NCBI GenBank assembly: GCA_900754475.1
Contig: CAAECY010000078.1
Coordinates: 5,900-69,899, forward strand
Reading direction: 5' to 3'
DNA: 64,000 nucleotides
DNA from: an uncultured Sutterella sp.
GTDB taxonomy: Bacteria > Pseudomonadota > Gammaproteobacteria > Burkholderiales > Burkholderiaceae_F
The notes beneath the pieces were generated by a model. That model was not told the DNA's origin, ran no database searches, and saw only the letters and a list, made by a program, of their open reading frames with translations. The number at the start of each line of letters is the position of its first letter. The stretch's first letter is position 1. Positions 32,867-41,676 of this stretch are shown in pieces. Both the position numbers and the translations under genes were made by a program.

Positions 32867-33892
32867 ATGCAAAACCGCGAACGCATCGATCGGCTCTTTC
32901 GGGCGGCCGAAGGACGCTGGCCGCAGATTTTCGAAGCGGCCGGGATGGACCCCCGACACTTCGCGAAACCCAACCGTCCGTGTCCGCTCTGCGGCGGCAC
33001 GGACCGCTTTACGTTTCTCGCCAAGCGCGAACCCGACCACGGCATGTGGTTTTGCCGCGGATGCGGAGCCGGAGACGGCATTCGGCTCGTGAGATCGTTC
33101 CGGCACGGGACGTTTTTCGAAACGCTCGAATTCATCGAGTCGTTCCTGGGGCTTCCTCCCTGGAAGGCTGCGTCCTCTCCGGGGGCGCAGAGCGAAGCAC
33201 GGCGTGCGCGGCGCGAGGCCGCGGAGGCGCAAGCCGAGAAGCGACGCCGCCTCGCGGCGCTCGAAGCGCACTGGGCCCAAGCCGAGCCGCTCGACCTTGA
33301 GGCCGACACGCCTGCCGCGCGCTACTTGCGTCGTCGGGGAATCCGCCATCTCGACGGTTGCACCGAACTGCGCTGGTTTGCCCGGGAGCCCTATTGGTCG
33401 GAGGAAGGGACGTCGTTTTGGCCCGCTCTCCTTGCGCGCGTCACCGATCCCGAGGGACGGACGACGGCCTTGCATCGCACGTACCTGACGGAGTCCGGGG
33501 AAAAGGCGCCCGTTGCTGCGGCGAAGAAGCTGACGGCGGGCGAACTCGGCGAAGGGTTCGTGCGGCTTTTTCCGCCTTCGAGCATCCTGTGTCTTGCCGA
33601 AGGGATCGAGACCGCGCTTTCCGTGCACGAGACGGAAGGGGTTCCCGTGTGGTCGGTGATTTCCGTGGGCGGCTACGAGCGCTTTCGCACGCTCCCCGAG
33701 GGGCTGCGCGAATTGCGGGTCTACGCGGACAACGATCGATCGTTTGCGGGTATTGCGGGTGCGTACGAGCTCGCACGGCGACTCAAGCGCGACCATCCGA
33801 CGCTGGTCGTGAAGGTTTTCGAACCCGAGCGGGAGGGGGAGGATTGGAACGACGTTCTGAGGCGCAGGGAGGAACGGGGCGCCCCGAAGTGA
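32867..33892 (+). CDS. phage/plasmid-type primase: zinc finger plus Toprim
   Basis: A 341-residue protein with an N-terminal zinc finger of the P4-alpha primase type (C39-x2-C42, C63-x2-C66; CPLCGGTDRFTF and CRGCGAGDGI), a charged helical linker (about 105-140) and a C-terminal Toprim domain with the catalytic glutamate E245 in AEGIETALSV and the acidic pair D288 and D290 in VYADND. A helicase domain is missing, which P4 alpha has. Such proteins are normally on prophages, plasmids or integrative elements; here it is alone between two terminators with no integrase. It is probably a relic or a domesticated gene. The start lacks a clear ribosome-binding site. Confidence 0.85.
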   Translation: MQNRERIDRLFRAAEGRWPQIFEAAGMDPRHFAKPNRPCPLCGGTDRFTFLAKREPDHGMWFCRGCGAGDGIRLVRSFRHGTFFETLEFIESFLGLPPWKAASSPGAQSEARRARREAAEAQAEKRRRLAALEAHWAQAEPLDLEADTPAARYLRRRGIRHLDGCTELRWFAREPYWSEEGTSFWPALLARVTDPEGRTTALHRTYLTESGEKAPVAAAKKLTAGELGEGFVRLFPPSSILCLAEGIETALSVHETEGVPVWSVISVGGYERFRTLPEGLRELRVYADNDRSFAGIAGAYELARRLKRDHPTLVVKVFEPEREGEDWNDVLRRREERGAPK

Positions 33893-33913
33893 AATCGCGG
33901 AGGGAGAAAAAAT

Positions 33914-33968
33914 AAAACCGGTTCTCTCTCCGTTTAATGCCCGATCTAGTGGAGAAAGAACCGGTTTT
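33914..33968. terminator. bidirectional terminator between primase and aspS
   Basis: A 12-base-pair perfect inverted repeat (AAAACCGGTTCT / AGAACCGGTTTT) with a further imperfect extension (CTCTCC / GGAGAA) brackets 31 bases. It lies between convergent genes and can end both. Confidence 0.75.
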
Positions 33969-33993
33969 CCTCCGGACGCCTTGCCGGAAAACC
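33963..33993. repeat. nested inverted repeat after the terminator
   Basis: GGTTTTCC (33963-33970) pairs with GGAAAACC (33986-33993) and shares bases with the preceding stem, so the two hairpins are mutually exclusive. TCCGG / CCGGA lies inside. Confidence 0.5.
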
Positions 33994-34035
33994 GTCAAAG
34001 CGTCTAGGGATAGTTAGTATAACACAAGTCGAGAA

Positions 34036-35847
34036 TTATTGCCCGGCGATATCGTGTTCCTTCTTGGGCTCGTTGCGCAGACGGATGTGCAGTTCGCGCA
34101 ACTGCTTTTCTTCGACGGGAGCCGGGGCCTGCGTGAGCAGACACTGGGCGCGCTGCGTCTTCGGGAACGCGATCACGTCGCGGATCGAATCGGCGCCGCA
34201 CATCATCGTGGCGATGCGGTCGAGGCCGAAGGCGATGCCGCCGTGGGGAGGCGCGCCGAACTGCAGGGCGTCGAGCAGGAAGCCGAACTTCTGACGGGCT
34301 TCTTCCTTGCCGATCTTGAGGGCTTCGAAGACCTTTTCCTGCACTTCTTCACGGTGGATGCGGATGGAGCCGCCGCCCACTTCCCAGCCGTTCAGGACCA
34401 TGTCGTAGGCCTTGGCGTAGCAGTGTTCCGGATCCGTGAGGAGCTTGTCTTCGTGGCCGTCCAGGGGGCAGGTGAACGGATGGTGGCAGGAAACCCAGCG
34501 CTGGTCTTCTTCCGAGTATTCGAACATCGGGAAGTTGACGACCCAGAGGGGCTGCCAGCCCGGCGTGAAGAGGCCGGTCGACTTGCCGAATTCCGAGTGA
34601 CCGATCTTGAGACGCAGAGCGCCGAGGCTGTCCCAAACAATCTTGGCCTTGTCGGCGCCGAAGAAGATGACGTCGCCGTCCTTGGCACCCGTGCGGGCGA
34701 TGATCTGGGCGAGTTCGTCGTCGGAGAGGTTCTTGACGATCGGGCTCTGGAGGCCTTCGCGACCGCGGGCGGCTTCATTGACCTTGATGTAGGCGAGGCC
34801 CTTGGCGCCGTAGATCTTGACGAATTCGGTGTAGGCGTCGATTTCGGAGCGCGGCATCGTGCAGGCACCCGGGACGCGCAGAGCGACGACCTTGCCGTTG
34901 TGCAGGGACTTCACGCCCGAGAAGACCTTGAACTGCGAGTCCGCGACGATGTCGGTGACTTCGACGAGCTGGAGGTTGACGCGCAGGTCCGGCTTGTCGG
35001 AGCCGTACTTGGCCATGGCGTCGTCCCACTGCATGACGGGGAAGGGGTTGGCGAGTTCGACGTCGAGCACTTCCTTGAAGACCGTGCGCATCAGGTCTTC
35101 CATGATGGCGCGGATTTCGTCCATGCTGAGGAAGGACGTTTCGATATCGACCTGGGTGAATTCGGGCTGACGGTCCGCACGGAGGTCTTCGTCGCGGAAG
35201 CACTTCACGATCTGGTAGTAGCGGTCGAACCCGGCCATCATCAGAAGCTGCTTGAAGAGCTGGGGCGACTGCGGCAGAGCGTAGAAGCAACCGTCCTGAA
35301 CGCGCGAGGGCACGAGGTAGTCGCGGGCGCCTTCGGGGGTCGAACGGGTGAGCATCGGCGTTTCGATGTCGATGAAGCCGTGGCTGTCGAGGTACTTGCG
35401 GAAGGCCATCGCGGCGCGGTAGCGCAGGCGGAGGTTCTTCTGCATCTGGGGACGACGCAGGTCGAGCACGCGGTACGTGAGGCGCGTCGTTTCCGAGAGG
35501 TTTTCGTCGTCGAGGTGGAACGGAGGCGTAACCGAGGCGTTGAGGATTTCAAGCTCCTGGCAGAGCACTTCGACGCCGCCCGAGATGAGGTTGTCGTTCT
35601 TCGTGCCTTCGGGACGGGCGCGAACGAGACCGACCACCTTCAGGCAGTATTCGTTGCGGCACTTGTCGGCGGTGGCGAAGACTTCCGGACGGTCCGGGTC
35701 GCAGACGACCTGAACGAGACCTTCGCGGTCGCGCAGGTCGATGAAGATCACGCCGCCGTGGTCGCGACGACGATGAGCCCAGCCGTAGAGAGTCACAGTC
35801 TGGCCGATGAAGGACTCGTCGACCAAGCCAGAGTACACGGTACGCAT
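34036..35847 (-). CDS. aspS: aspartyl-tRNA synthetase, probably non-discriminating
   Basis: AspS charges tRNA with aspartate. The 603-residue class II synthetase has the N-terminal anticodon-binding OB fold, motif 2 [18 protein letters not shown], the bacterial GAD insertion and motif 3 GIAFGLDRI. In the OB fold the sequence RRRDHGG has histidine (H30) where the discriminating E. coli enzyme has leucine; that histidine is a recognised determinant of non-discriminating enzymes that also make Asp-tRNA(Asn) for amidation by GatCAB. I therefore infer dual specificity, but gatCAB is not in this window. A 187-base leader region lies upstream. Confidence 0.97.
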   Translation of the reverse strand: MRTVYSGLVDESFIGQTVTLYGWAHRRRDHGGVIFIDLRDREGLVQVVCDPDRPEVFATADKCRNEYCLKVVGLVRARPEGTKNDNLISGGVEVLCQELEILNASVTPPFHLDDENLSETTRLTYRVLDLRRPQMQKNLRLRYRAAMAFRKYLDSHGFIDIETPMLTRSTPEGARDYLVPSRVQDGCFYALPQSPQLFKQLLMMAGFDRYYQIVKCFRDEDLRADRQPEFTQVDIETSFLSMDEIRAIMEDLMRTVFKEVLDVELANPFPVMQWDDAMAKYGSDKPDLRVNLQLVEVTDIVADSQFKVFSGVKSLHNGKVVALRVPGACTMPRSEIDAYTEFVKIYGAKGLAYIKVNEAARGREGLQSPIVKNLSDDELAQIIARTGAKDGDVIFFGADKAKIVWDSLGALRLKIGHSEFGKSTGLFTPGWQPLWVVNFPMFEYSEEDQRWVSCHHPFTCPLDGHEDKLLTDPEHCYAKAYDMVLNGWEVGGGSIRIHREEVQEKVFEALKIGKEEARQKFGFLLDALQFGAPPHGGIAFGLDRIATMMCGADSIRDVIAFPKTQRAQCLLTQAPAPVEEKQLRELHIRLRNEPKKEHDIAGQ

Positions 35848-36034
35848 AGTTGCTCCGAGAAAAATGCACCGCCGGGAAAGAACGGTGCGGGACGAAATGG
35901 AAACGTTGAGGCGGAGACCGCCTTCGCGTCAATGGTGTTCTGGGCCGCCTCGGTCGCGCCGGGCGCCTCGGCGGCTCTTCGTGGTTTCGGTGCCGCGTGC
36001 CGAAGGCACGCACATGACGGCAAGTGTAGCGCTA
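35848..36034. other. aspS leader / intergenic region
   Basis: The 187 bases contain a possible aspS promoter element TACACT on the minus strand (36023-36028), a perfect GCGTGCC-GAA-GGCACGC hairpin (35995-36011) and a GC-rich imperfect GCCGCC / GGCGGC pairing near 35945-35975. No gene is seen. A leader of about 170 bases is long for a housekeeping gene and may be regulatory. Confidence 0.4.
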
Positions 36035-36667
36035 TTAGCTTTTCTTGGTCGGTTCCGCCTCCGATTTGGAGGTCCCGGAAGGCGTCATGACGCCGAGAGA
36101 GAGGTGGAATTTCAGCGCCTCGTCGACCGTCACGTGGGAGGGATGGAGAGCCGAGCGGCGGGTCATCACCACGTAACCCGACGTGGGGTTCGGGGCCGTG
36201 GGCACGTAGACCGTGACGAGGTCCGGCATGTCGAGCGTCGCGCGCGTGGCTTCCGAGGGGGTCGACACGGTGAAGCCGTAGGTCCACTGGCCCTTGTTGG
36301 GGAATTCGATGAGCACGACCTCCTTGAAGCTCTCCGTCTGATCGGAAAGCAGGGTCGAGGTGATCTGCTTGGCGCCCGAGTAGAGCGGACGCACGAGGGG
36401 AATGCGGTTGAGGAACGCCTCCCAGAGGCGCAGCACCCACTGGCCGATGAAGTTCGCAGCGAGGATGCCCGTGACGAACACGGCGACGGCCGCCATCACG
36501 AGGCCGATCCCCGGGACGTGCATGCCGATGAACGCGTCGGGACGCAGGTGCGGGGGCAGCGCTTCGACGATCGAGTCGCTCCAGCGGATGATGGTTTCGA
36601 GCACCCAGAAGGTGACGGCGAGCGGGATCCAGAGCAGGAGCCCGGCGGTGAAATATTTTTTAAGCAT
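36035..36667 (-). CDS. DUF502 family inner-membrane protein
   Basis: A 210-residue protein with two transmembrane helices (about 8-28 and 52-75) and a C-terminal cytoplasmic or periplasmic domain carrying the family motifs IPLVRPLYSGAKQI and NPTSGYVV. DUF502 proteins occur beside aspS and fmdB in many Betaproteobacteria and in plants (COV family); the function is unknown. The start is the ATG at 36667, where the conserved N-terminus LKKYFTAGLLLWIPL begins; the frame continues 15 codons further. Confidence 0.93.
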   Translation of the reverse strand: MLKKYFTAGLLLWIPLAVTFWVLETIIRWSDSIVEALPPHLRPDAFIGMHVPGIGLVMAAVAVFVTGILAANFIGQWVLRLWEAFLNRIPLVRPLYSGAKQITSTLLSDQTESFKEVVLIEFPNKGQWTYGFTVSTPSEATRATLDMPDLVTVYVPTAPNPTSGYVVMTRRSALHPSHVTVDEALKFHLSLGVMTPSGTSKSEAEPTKKS

Positions 36668-36681
36668 TGAGGCGGGCAAAC

Positions 36682-36732
36682 AAGAAAAAAGCCGCGTTTC
36701 GGCGCTCTTCACGGCGCGATGAACGCGGCTTT
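36682..36732 (-). terminator. terminator between FmdB-like gene and DUF502 gene
   Basis: An 11-base-pair stem (AAAGCCGCGTT / AACGCGGCTTT, 23-base loop) is followed on the minus strand by six T. It lies 20 bases after the FmdB-like stop. Confidence 0.85.
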
Positions 36733-36752
36733 CGGAGACTCCCCGAAGGGCG

Positions 36753-36977
36753 TCACTTACCGGGTTTGGCGTGCGAAGCGGGCAACGCCTTGTGGCCGCC
36801 GTTGAAGTCGGTGGCGGCCCAACCGTTCCCCTTGAGCTCGAACCCGGGAGCGGAGAGCTCTTTGCGGAACGTGTCCTTGCCGCACTTCGGGCAGGTCGTC
36901 AGGGGCTTGTCGCTCATCTTCTGCAGGAAGTCCTTTTCGAACCCGCAGGAGGCGCATTTATAAGCGTAAATCGGCAT
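36753..36977 (-). CDS. FmdB-type zinc-ribbon protein
   Basis: A 74-residue protein beginning MPIYAYKCASCGFEKD with a second pair in TTCPKCGKDTF, giving a C4 zinc ribbon; this is the FmdB putative regulatory family. The C-terminus is a flexible GHKALPASHAKPGK tail. The family name comes from a gene of formamidase operons, but in Burkholderiales it is a standard neighbour of the DUF502 and aspS genes. The start at 36977 matches the family N-terminus; a start at 37007 is also open. Confidence 0.93.
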   Translation of the reverse strand: MPIYAYKCASCGFEKDFLQKMSDKPLTTCPKCGKDTFRKELSAPGFELKGNGWAATDFNGGHKALPASHAKPGK

Positions 36978-37027
36978 CTTTTTCTGGGGCGGCGAAGCGC
37001 CCCGCATGGAACCAGTGAGAACTGCCG

Positions 37028-37033
37028 ATTATA
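37028..37033 (-). promoter_or_regulatory. candidate -10 element for FmdB-DUF502-aspS
   Basis: A perfect TATAAT on the minus strand about 50 bases before the FmdB-like start, within a short AT patch just after the EF-G-like terminator. No -35 is recognisable. Confidence 0.4.
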
Positions 37034-37036
37034 CGG

Positions 37037-37067
37037 AAAACGCGCCGGGGATGATTGCCCCGGCGCG
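37037..37067 (-). terminator. terminator after EF-G-like gene
   Basis: A ten-base-pair GC-rich stem (CGCGCCGGGG / CCCCGGCGCG) is followed on the minus strand by TTTT. Confidence 0.8.
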
Positions 37068-37078
37068 CCCCGTGCGTC

Positions 37079-37109
37079 GTTCGGGGCGGCCTTGCGCGGC
37101 GCCCCGAAC
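37079..37109. repeat. hairpin directly after EF-G-like stop
   Basis: A nine-base-pair stem (GTTCGGGGC / GCCCCGAAC) lies just upstream of the terminator, giving two consecutive hairpins at the 3' end of this transcript. Confidence 0.6.
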
Positions 37110-37120
37110 AACCGTTCGAC

Positions 37121-39172
37121 TCAGTCCTCCTCGTCTTTGCGTTGGAATTTCGACGCGAGTTCGGCCTGTTTCTGGGCGGGAACGGGCTGATAGGCCTCAA
37201 GTTCCATCGACCAGGCGCCCGTACCCTGCGTGATCGCGTGGAGTCGCGTGGCGTAGCCGTCGAGTTCCGAGAGCGGCGCGGTGCCGAGAATCACCATGAG
37301 CCCGCCCGGCAGGTTTTCCGTGCCGCTCACCTGGCCGCGGCGGCTCGAGAGGTCGCCGACGATGTCGCCCATGTAGGATTCGGGGGCGGTGATTTCGAGT
37401 CGGACGATCGGTTCGAGGACCTGAGGTTCGGACTTCGCGAGGGCGTCGAGGAAAGCCTTGCGGCCCGCGGAGACGAAGGCCACTTCCTTCGAGTCCACGG
37501 GGTGGCTCTTGCCGTCGTAGACCGTGACGCGCACGTCCTGGATGGGGTAGCCCGCAACGAAGCCCGTGTCGAGCACTTCGCGAACGCCCTTTTCAACGGC
37601 GGGAATGAGGTTGTAGGGAATCGCACCCCCCTTCACCTCGTCGACGAACTCGAACCCGGCGCCGCGCGGCAGGGGCGCGATGCGCAGATAGACTTCGCCG
37701 AACTGACCCGCGCCGCCCGTCTGCTTCTTGTGGCGGGCGTGCCCTTCGGCGGGCGCCGAGACGGTTTCCCGATACGGAATCGAGGGCGTGGAGGTTTCGA
37801 CTTCGAGCTTGAAGTTGATCTTCATGCGGTCGAGAATCGAGCGCACGTGCATGTCGGTCAAGCCCCGGATGACGGTTTCGTTGAGCACCGTGTCGTGGTC
37901 GACCGCCATCGTCGGATCTTCCGACTGCATCTTGGCGAGCACTTCGCTCATGCGGCTTTCGTCGCCTCGGCGCGCGGGCTTCACCGCAAGGCCGTACATG
38001 GGCTTCGGGAAGTCGATCGGACGCATATGTACGCCCGTGAGGGCCGGGTCGCCGTGGATGACGGAGCCGTAGCAGAGTTCGTCGATCTTCGCGAGAGCGC
38101 CGATGTCCCCGGGCGAGAGGCGATCCGTTTCGGCCGTGTTCTTGCCCTGCAGGATGAGCGGGTGAGCGGCCTTGACGGGCTTTTTCTCGTCGTCGACGTA
38201 GAGGACGGAATCCTTCGTGATCGTGCCCTGATGCACGCGGAAGACGCCGATTTTGCCGATGTAGGGGTCGTTCACGATCTTGAAGACCTGTGCGACGACG
38301 GGCAGATCCTTGTCGGGCTTCGTCACGAAGGGCGTGCCGTCGGCATTGAGGAAGAGCGCGTCGTTGGCTTCGGCCGGACTCGGCAGATGGCGGATGATCA
38401 CCTTCATGAAGTCGCGGATGCCGATGAGGTTCTTCGCGGAGACGAAGCACACCGGAATCACGTGTCCTTCGCGCAGCGCCTTCGTAACGAGCGGATGCAA
38501 AAGACGCGGGTCGACGTTCCCTTCTTCGAGGTAGCGCTCGAGCATCGCGTCGTCTTCTTCGACGATTTTTTCAATGAACGCGCGGTGAACTTCTTCGACG
38601 CTCATGATGTCCGCGTCGCCTTCGTCGCGGTCGAAGCAGTCGATCACGCGGGTGCGGTTCTTGGTCGGCAGGTTGATGGGAAGCACGCCCGGCCCCCAGA
38701 TTTCCTGCATTTCCTTCAGCAGCCCGACGAGGTCCGCATTGGGATCTTCGAACTTGTTGACGACGATCATGCGGCAGAGGTTGCGGTCCTTGGCGGCCTG
38801 CATCATGCGGCGCGTGAGCATCTCGACGCCTTGCGTCGCGTCGACGACCGCGGCCACGGATTTGACGGCGTCGAGTGCCGAGAGGTCCTGACCGAGGTAG
38901 TCCGAGTACCCCGGGGTGTCGAGCACGTGGATGCGAACCGGAGTGAGGTCGGGCATGGCCGTATCGATGTGGGCGACGGCCAGACGCACCGAGTGACCCA
39001 CCTGCTTTTCAAGCGGATCGTTGTCGCACATCGTGTTCCCTTTCTCGACGGTGCCGAGCTCGGGAATCATGCCGGAGCGGTAGAGCATGGCTTCGATCAG
39101 CGACGTTTTGCCGCAGGAGCCGTGTCCTACCAACGCTAGGGTACGAAGGTTTTCCGTGAGGTAGTTGCTCAT
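37121..39172 (-). CDS. EF-G-like translational GTPase (second-type FusA)
   Basis: A 683-residue five-domain protein of the EF-G family. The P-loop is GHGSCGKT at 16-23 rather than the AHIDAGKTT of canonical EF-G, the G4 motif is NKFE rather than NKMD, and there is a DTPGY G3. Domain II, III and IV-V follow (for example HKKQTGGAGQFGEVYL). Such divergent EF-G paralogues are separate from the str-operon fusA and their role is unclear; reports of other paralogues concern ribosome recycling or stress. GAGGAGG six bases before the ATG at 39172 fixes the start. It is a monocistronic gene followed by two hairpins. Confidence 0.9.
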   Translation of the reverse strand: MSNYLTENLRTLALVGHGSCGKTSLIEAMLYRSGMIPELGTVEKGNTMCDNDPLEKQVGHSVRLAVAHIDTAMPDLTPVRIHVLDTPGYSDYLGQDLSALDAVKSVAAVVDATQGVEMLTRRMMQAAKDRNLCRMIVVNKFEDPNADLVGLLKEMQEIWGPGVLPINLPTKNRTRVIDCFDRDEGDADIMSVEEVHRAFIEKIVEEDDAMLERYLEEGNVDPRLLHPLVTKALREGHVIPVCFVSAKNLIGIRDFMKVIIRHLPSPAEANDALFLNADGTPFVTKPDKDLPVVAQVFKIVNDPYIGKIGVFRVHQGTITKDSVLYVDDEKKPVKAAHPLILQGKNTAETDRLSPGDIGALAKIDELCYGSVIHGDPALTGVHMRPIDFPKPMYGLAVKPARRGDESRMSEVLAKMQSEDPTMAVDHDTVLNETVIRGLTDMHVRSILDRMKINFKLEVETSTPSIPYRETVSAPAEGHARHKKQTGGAGQFGEVYLRIAPLPRGAGFEFVDEVKGGAIPYNLIPAVEKGVREVLDTGFVAGYPIQDVRVTVYDGKSHPVDSKEVAFVSAGRKAFLDALAKSEPQVLEPIVRLEITAPESYMGDIVGDLSSRRGQVSGTENLPGGLMVILGTAPLSELDGYATRLHAITQGTGAWSMELEAYQPVPAQKQAELASKFQRKDEED

Positions 39173-39318
39173 GATCATCCTCCTCAAGTCGATGAAGCGT
39201 GTTCAACCATTCTGCGCCTGTGCGAACGGTTCGACCATGAGAAGGACTACGGGGTTGACGAAGATCGCAGATGCGGTTTGCGAGTCTTGCGTCGTGCGTG
39301 CGAACGGTGAGAGACTCG

Positions 39319-40728
39319 TCAGGATGTGCCCCGTCGGGGCGCACGCTCAAGGGGGAGCGTGAAGCGTACGACGAGGCCCGTACGACCGTCGGTGCGGTTG
39401 GAGGCTTCGAGGCGCCCCTTGTGGGCTTCGACGCACTTTTGCGCGATCGCAAGCCCGAGGCCGAACCCCGTACCGGTCGATTCGCGCTTGCCCCGAACGA
39501 AGGGGCGAAAGAGGTCGGGGAGTTCTTCGGGCGGCACGCCGGGGCCTTCGTCCCGGCAGAGAAGAACGAGCGTTCGATCGTGCCATTGCGCTTCGAGTGC
39601 GAGTACGCCCCCTTCGGGCGTGAAGCGAATGGCGTTGCGCACGACGTTGTCGATCGCGCGCAGGAGCGCGGGACCGTCGCCGAGCAGCTCGGCGCCTTCG
39701 AGGAGGCCCGACCCCCAGTTCGTCTCGACGCGTACGGCCCGGGTCTCGGCTTCGAAGAGCGCGTTGTCGCCCGCTTCGCCGAGAAGCGCTTCGACGTCGA
39801 CGGGAGCTTCGTGCAGTCCGGCGTTGTTTTCAAGGCGCGCGTACGTGAGAAGCGCCTCGATCAACCGATCGATGGAGGCGACCTCCTTTTCGATGCGGTC
39901 CAGACTCGGGGCGACGCGCGCCGGGTCGCGTCGCGCCAGTGCGAGCGCCACGTCGATGCGGGCGAGGGGGCTGCGTACTTCGTGGCTCACGTCGTGAAAG
40001 AGACGGCGCTGCCGCTCGATGAGTCCTTCGATGCGTTCGGCCATTTGGTCGAACACGCGGGCGAGCGTGGCGATTTCGTCGTCCGCGGGCCCGATGCTCG
40101 CTTCGACGCGGGTCTTCAGTTCGCCGAGCGAGAAGCGTTCCATCGCCTGATCGAGCCGCCGCAGGGGACAGGTGTAGTAGAGCGCGAGCACCCAGGCGAC
40201 GCCGAAGACGATGAGGGTCGTCAAGAGGCCGATGAGGACCAGCGGAAGGCCGCGCAGCTGCACCGGGAAAAAGCGGATTTTGAGGGGGATCGGATTCGTG
40301 CGCGTCGCGAACACCATGTAGGGGTGGCCGGCGATTTCGATCGTACGCACGGCGCCTTCGTCGGATTCGTTGGCGGGGAGGCGCCCTTCTTCCTTCAGGG
40401 CGGCGAGCATCTCGAGCGCGAGTTGCGGCACGGGGCGCCCGCTCAGCTCCCGCCCGTTTTCGGCGAGCAGATACACCGTCGGATTGTGGTTCGAGGGGCT
40501 CGTCAGCCAGTCGACGAGCCCGGTTTCGCCCCCGTACCGGTAGGCGAGAAGCGCCGTTTCAACCGACTTTTGGCCGCTCACGCGCCAGTCGATCGTCCCG
40601 ATGCCGAAGTCCTGCTTGCGGGTGAGGTACGCCGTCACGGAAACGAGTGCGGCGGTTGCGAGGATCACGACCGTGAGGCCCGCGAAAAGCCTCCAAAAGA
40701 GGCTGCGAAACGAAGGACGCAAGTACAT
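39319..40728 (-). CDS. sensor histidine kinase
   Basis: A 469-residue membrane kinase. It has TM1 at about 13-35, a periplasmic sensor region to about 158, TM2 at about 160-184, a HAMP domain, and the H-box FHDVSHEVRSPLA with the phosphoacceptor H249. The ATPase has N box (VVRNAIRF), G1 (DEGPGVPPEEL) and G2 (GTGFGLGLAIA). It overlaps no neighbour; the response regulator starts 36 bases upstream on the same strand. The signal is unknown; the opposite orientation of an efflux operon suggests an envelope-stress or drug signal. Confidence 0.93.
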   Translation of the reverse strand: MYLRPSFRSLFWRLFAGLTVVILATAALVSVTAYLTRKQDFGIGTIDWRVSGQKSVETALLAYRYGGETGLVDWLTSPSNHNPTVYLLAENGRELSGRPVPQLALEMLAALKEEGRLPANESDEGAVRTIEIAGHPYMVFATRTNPIPLKIRFFPVQLRGLPLVLIGLLTTLIVFGVAWVLALYYTCPLRRLDQAMERFSLGELKTRVEASIGPADDEIATLARVFDQMAERIEGLIERQRRLFHDVSHEVRSPLARIDVALALARRDPARVAPSLDRIEKEVASIDRLIEALLTYARLENNAGLHEAPVDVEALLGEAGDNALFEAETRAVRVETNWGSGLLEGAELLGDGPALLRAIDNVVRNAIRFTPEGGVLALEAQWHDRTLVLLCRDEGPGVPPEELPDLFRPFVRGKRESTGTGFGLGLAIAQKCVEAHKGRLEASNRTDGRTGLVVRFTLPLERAPRRGTS

Positions 40729-40764
40729 GAGTGCGGACCTCGGGCCGAAACGCGCGCTGTGCGC

Positions 40765-41472
40765 TTATGCGGGGACGTCGGGGTGGACGACGAGCTGGTA
40801 GCCGATGCCGCGGATGCTGTCGATCGTGACGGCTTTGCCGACGACGGCCGCGAGCTTGTGGCGAACCGAGGAGACGTGCACGTCGATGGCGCGATCGTAC
40901 GGTCCCATCGTGCGGCCGAGCACGCGCGGGTAGATGTCTTCCTTCGGGACGGGCTTGCCGATCTGACGCGCGAGGAGTTCGAGGAGCGAAAATTCGGTCG
41001 TCGTCAGGTCGATCGGGCGGTCGTTCGCCGTGACCGTTCGGGAGGTCGACGAAATGGTGAGGGGGCCGGCCGAGAGGGGCATGCCCGGCGTGCCCCAGCG
41101 GCTCGCGCGCCTCAGAATCGCGTTGATGCGCGCGACGAGTTCGCGCGGCGGGCAGGGTTTGGCGACGTAGTCGTCAGCTCCGAGCTCCAGACCGATGATG
41201 CGCTCGATCGGATCGCCCTTGGCGGTGAGCATCAGAACGGGCACGGCGTTCCTGCTTCGGATTTCGCGCAGCACGTCGATGCCGTTCATGCCGGGCATCA
41301 TCACGTCGAGAACGACCAAGTCGAAGTCGCCCAGAGCGAGTCGATGAAGACCGTCGGGGCCGTCGTTCGCGCCTTCCGCTTCGAAGCCTTCGAGGGTGAG
41401 GTAGTCGACAAGCAGAGTGACGAGCTCCACGTCGTCGTCGACGAGCAGGATGCGTCGGGGCTTTTTGTCCAT
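40765..41472 (-). CDS. OmpR/PhoB-type response regulator
   Basis: A 235-residue regulator with a receiver domain (acidic pocket DDD at 12-14, phosphorylated D56 in VVLDVMMPGMNG, K in DDYVAKP) and a C-terminal winged helix (about 135-235, SLLELLARQIGKPVPKEDIYPRVLGR). It is first in an operon with the histidine kinase and divergent from the NodT-MacAB-type efflux operon, its probable target. Confidence 0.94.
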   Translation of the reverse strand: MDKKPRRILLVDDDVELVTLLVDYLTLEGFEAEGANDGPDGLHRLALGDFDLVVLDVMMPGMNGIDVLREIRSRNAVPVLMLTAKGDPIERIIGLELGADDYVAKPCPPRELVARINAILRRASRWGTPGMPLSAGPLTISSTSRTVTANDRPIDLTTTEFSLLELLARQIGKPVPKEDIYPRVLGRTMGPYDRAIDVHVSSVRHKLAAVVGKAVTIDSIRGIGYQLVVHPDVPA

Positions 41473-41676
41473 GGCGAGAATGTAAAGATGCGGGTGGAAT
41501 TTGAACGAGATCGGGGTCTTCGGAAGATCTTAACAAAGCGTTCGGAGCTTTTTGTTACGTTCGCCCGTCGGAACTTTAACGAGGGCTAAGGTTTCTTGAC
41601 GGAACGCTATTGCACAATGCAGGTGTGGAAACGGCCGCAGACGCTTCGGGCGGCCTCATAAGGATATTCGGACACC
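41473..41676. promoter_or_regulatory. divergent regulatory region with inverted repeat TAACAAA/TTTGTTA
   Basis: The 204 bases between the response regulator and efflux genes contain the inverted repeat TAACAAA (41531-41537) / TTTGTTA (41551-41557) and, further right, TTGACG at about 41596-41601 that could serve as the -35 of the efflux operon. Binding by the adjacent regulator is inference. Confidence 0.4.

Noticed and set aside
33901..34020. Possible attachment site next to the primase
   Set aside because: No tRNA end and no direct repeat flanks the primase; the structure is adequately explained as a terminator between convergent genes.
34039..36090. 683-codon plus-strand frame opposite aspS
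   Set aside because: Exact mirror of aspS codons; hydrophobic/acidic repetition is an artefact of GC3 bias.
37055..39139. 694-codon plus-strand frame opposite the EF-G-like gene
   Set aside because: Shadow of the EF-G-like gene, which has all GTPase motifs.
39173..39318. Direct repeat TGCGAACGGT in the gap between the EF-G-like gene and the kinase
   Set aside because: Two copies of a ten-base string 85 bases apart in high-GC DNA are not convincing on their own.
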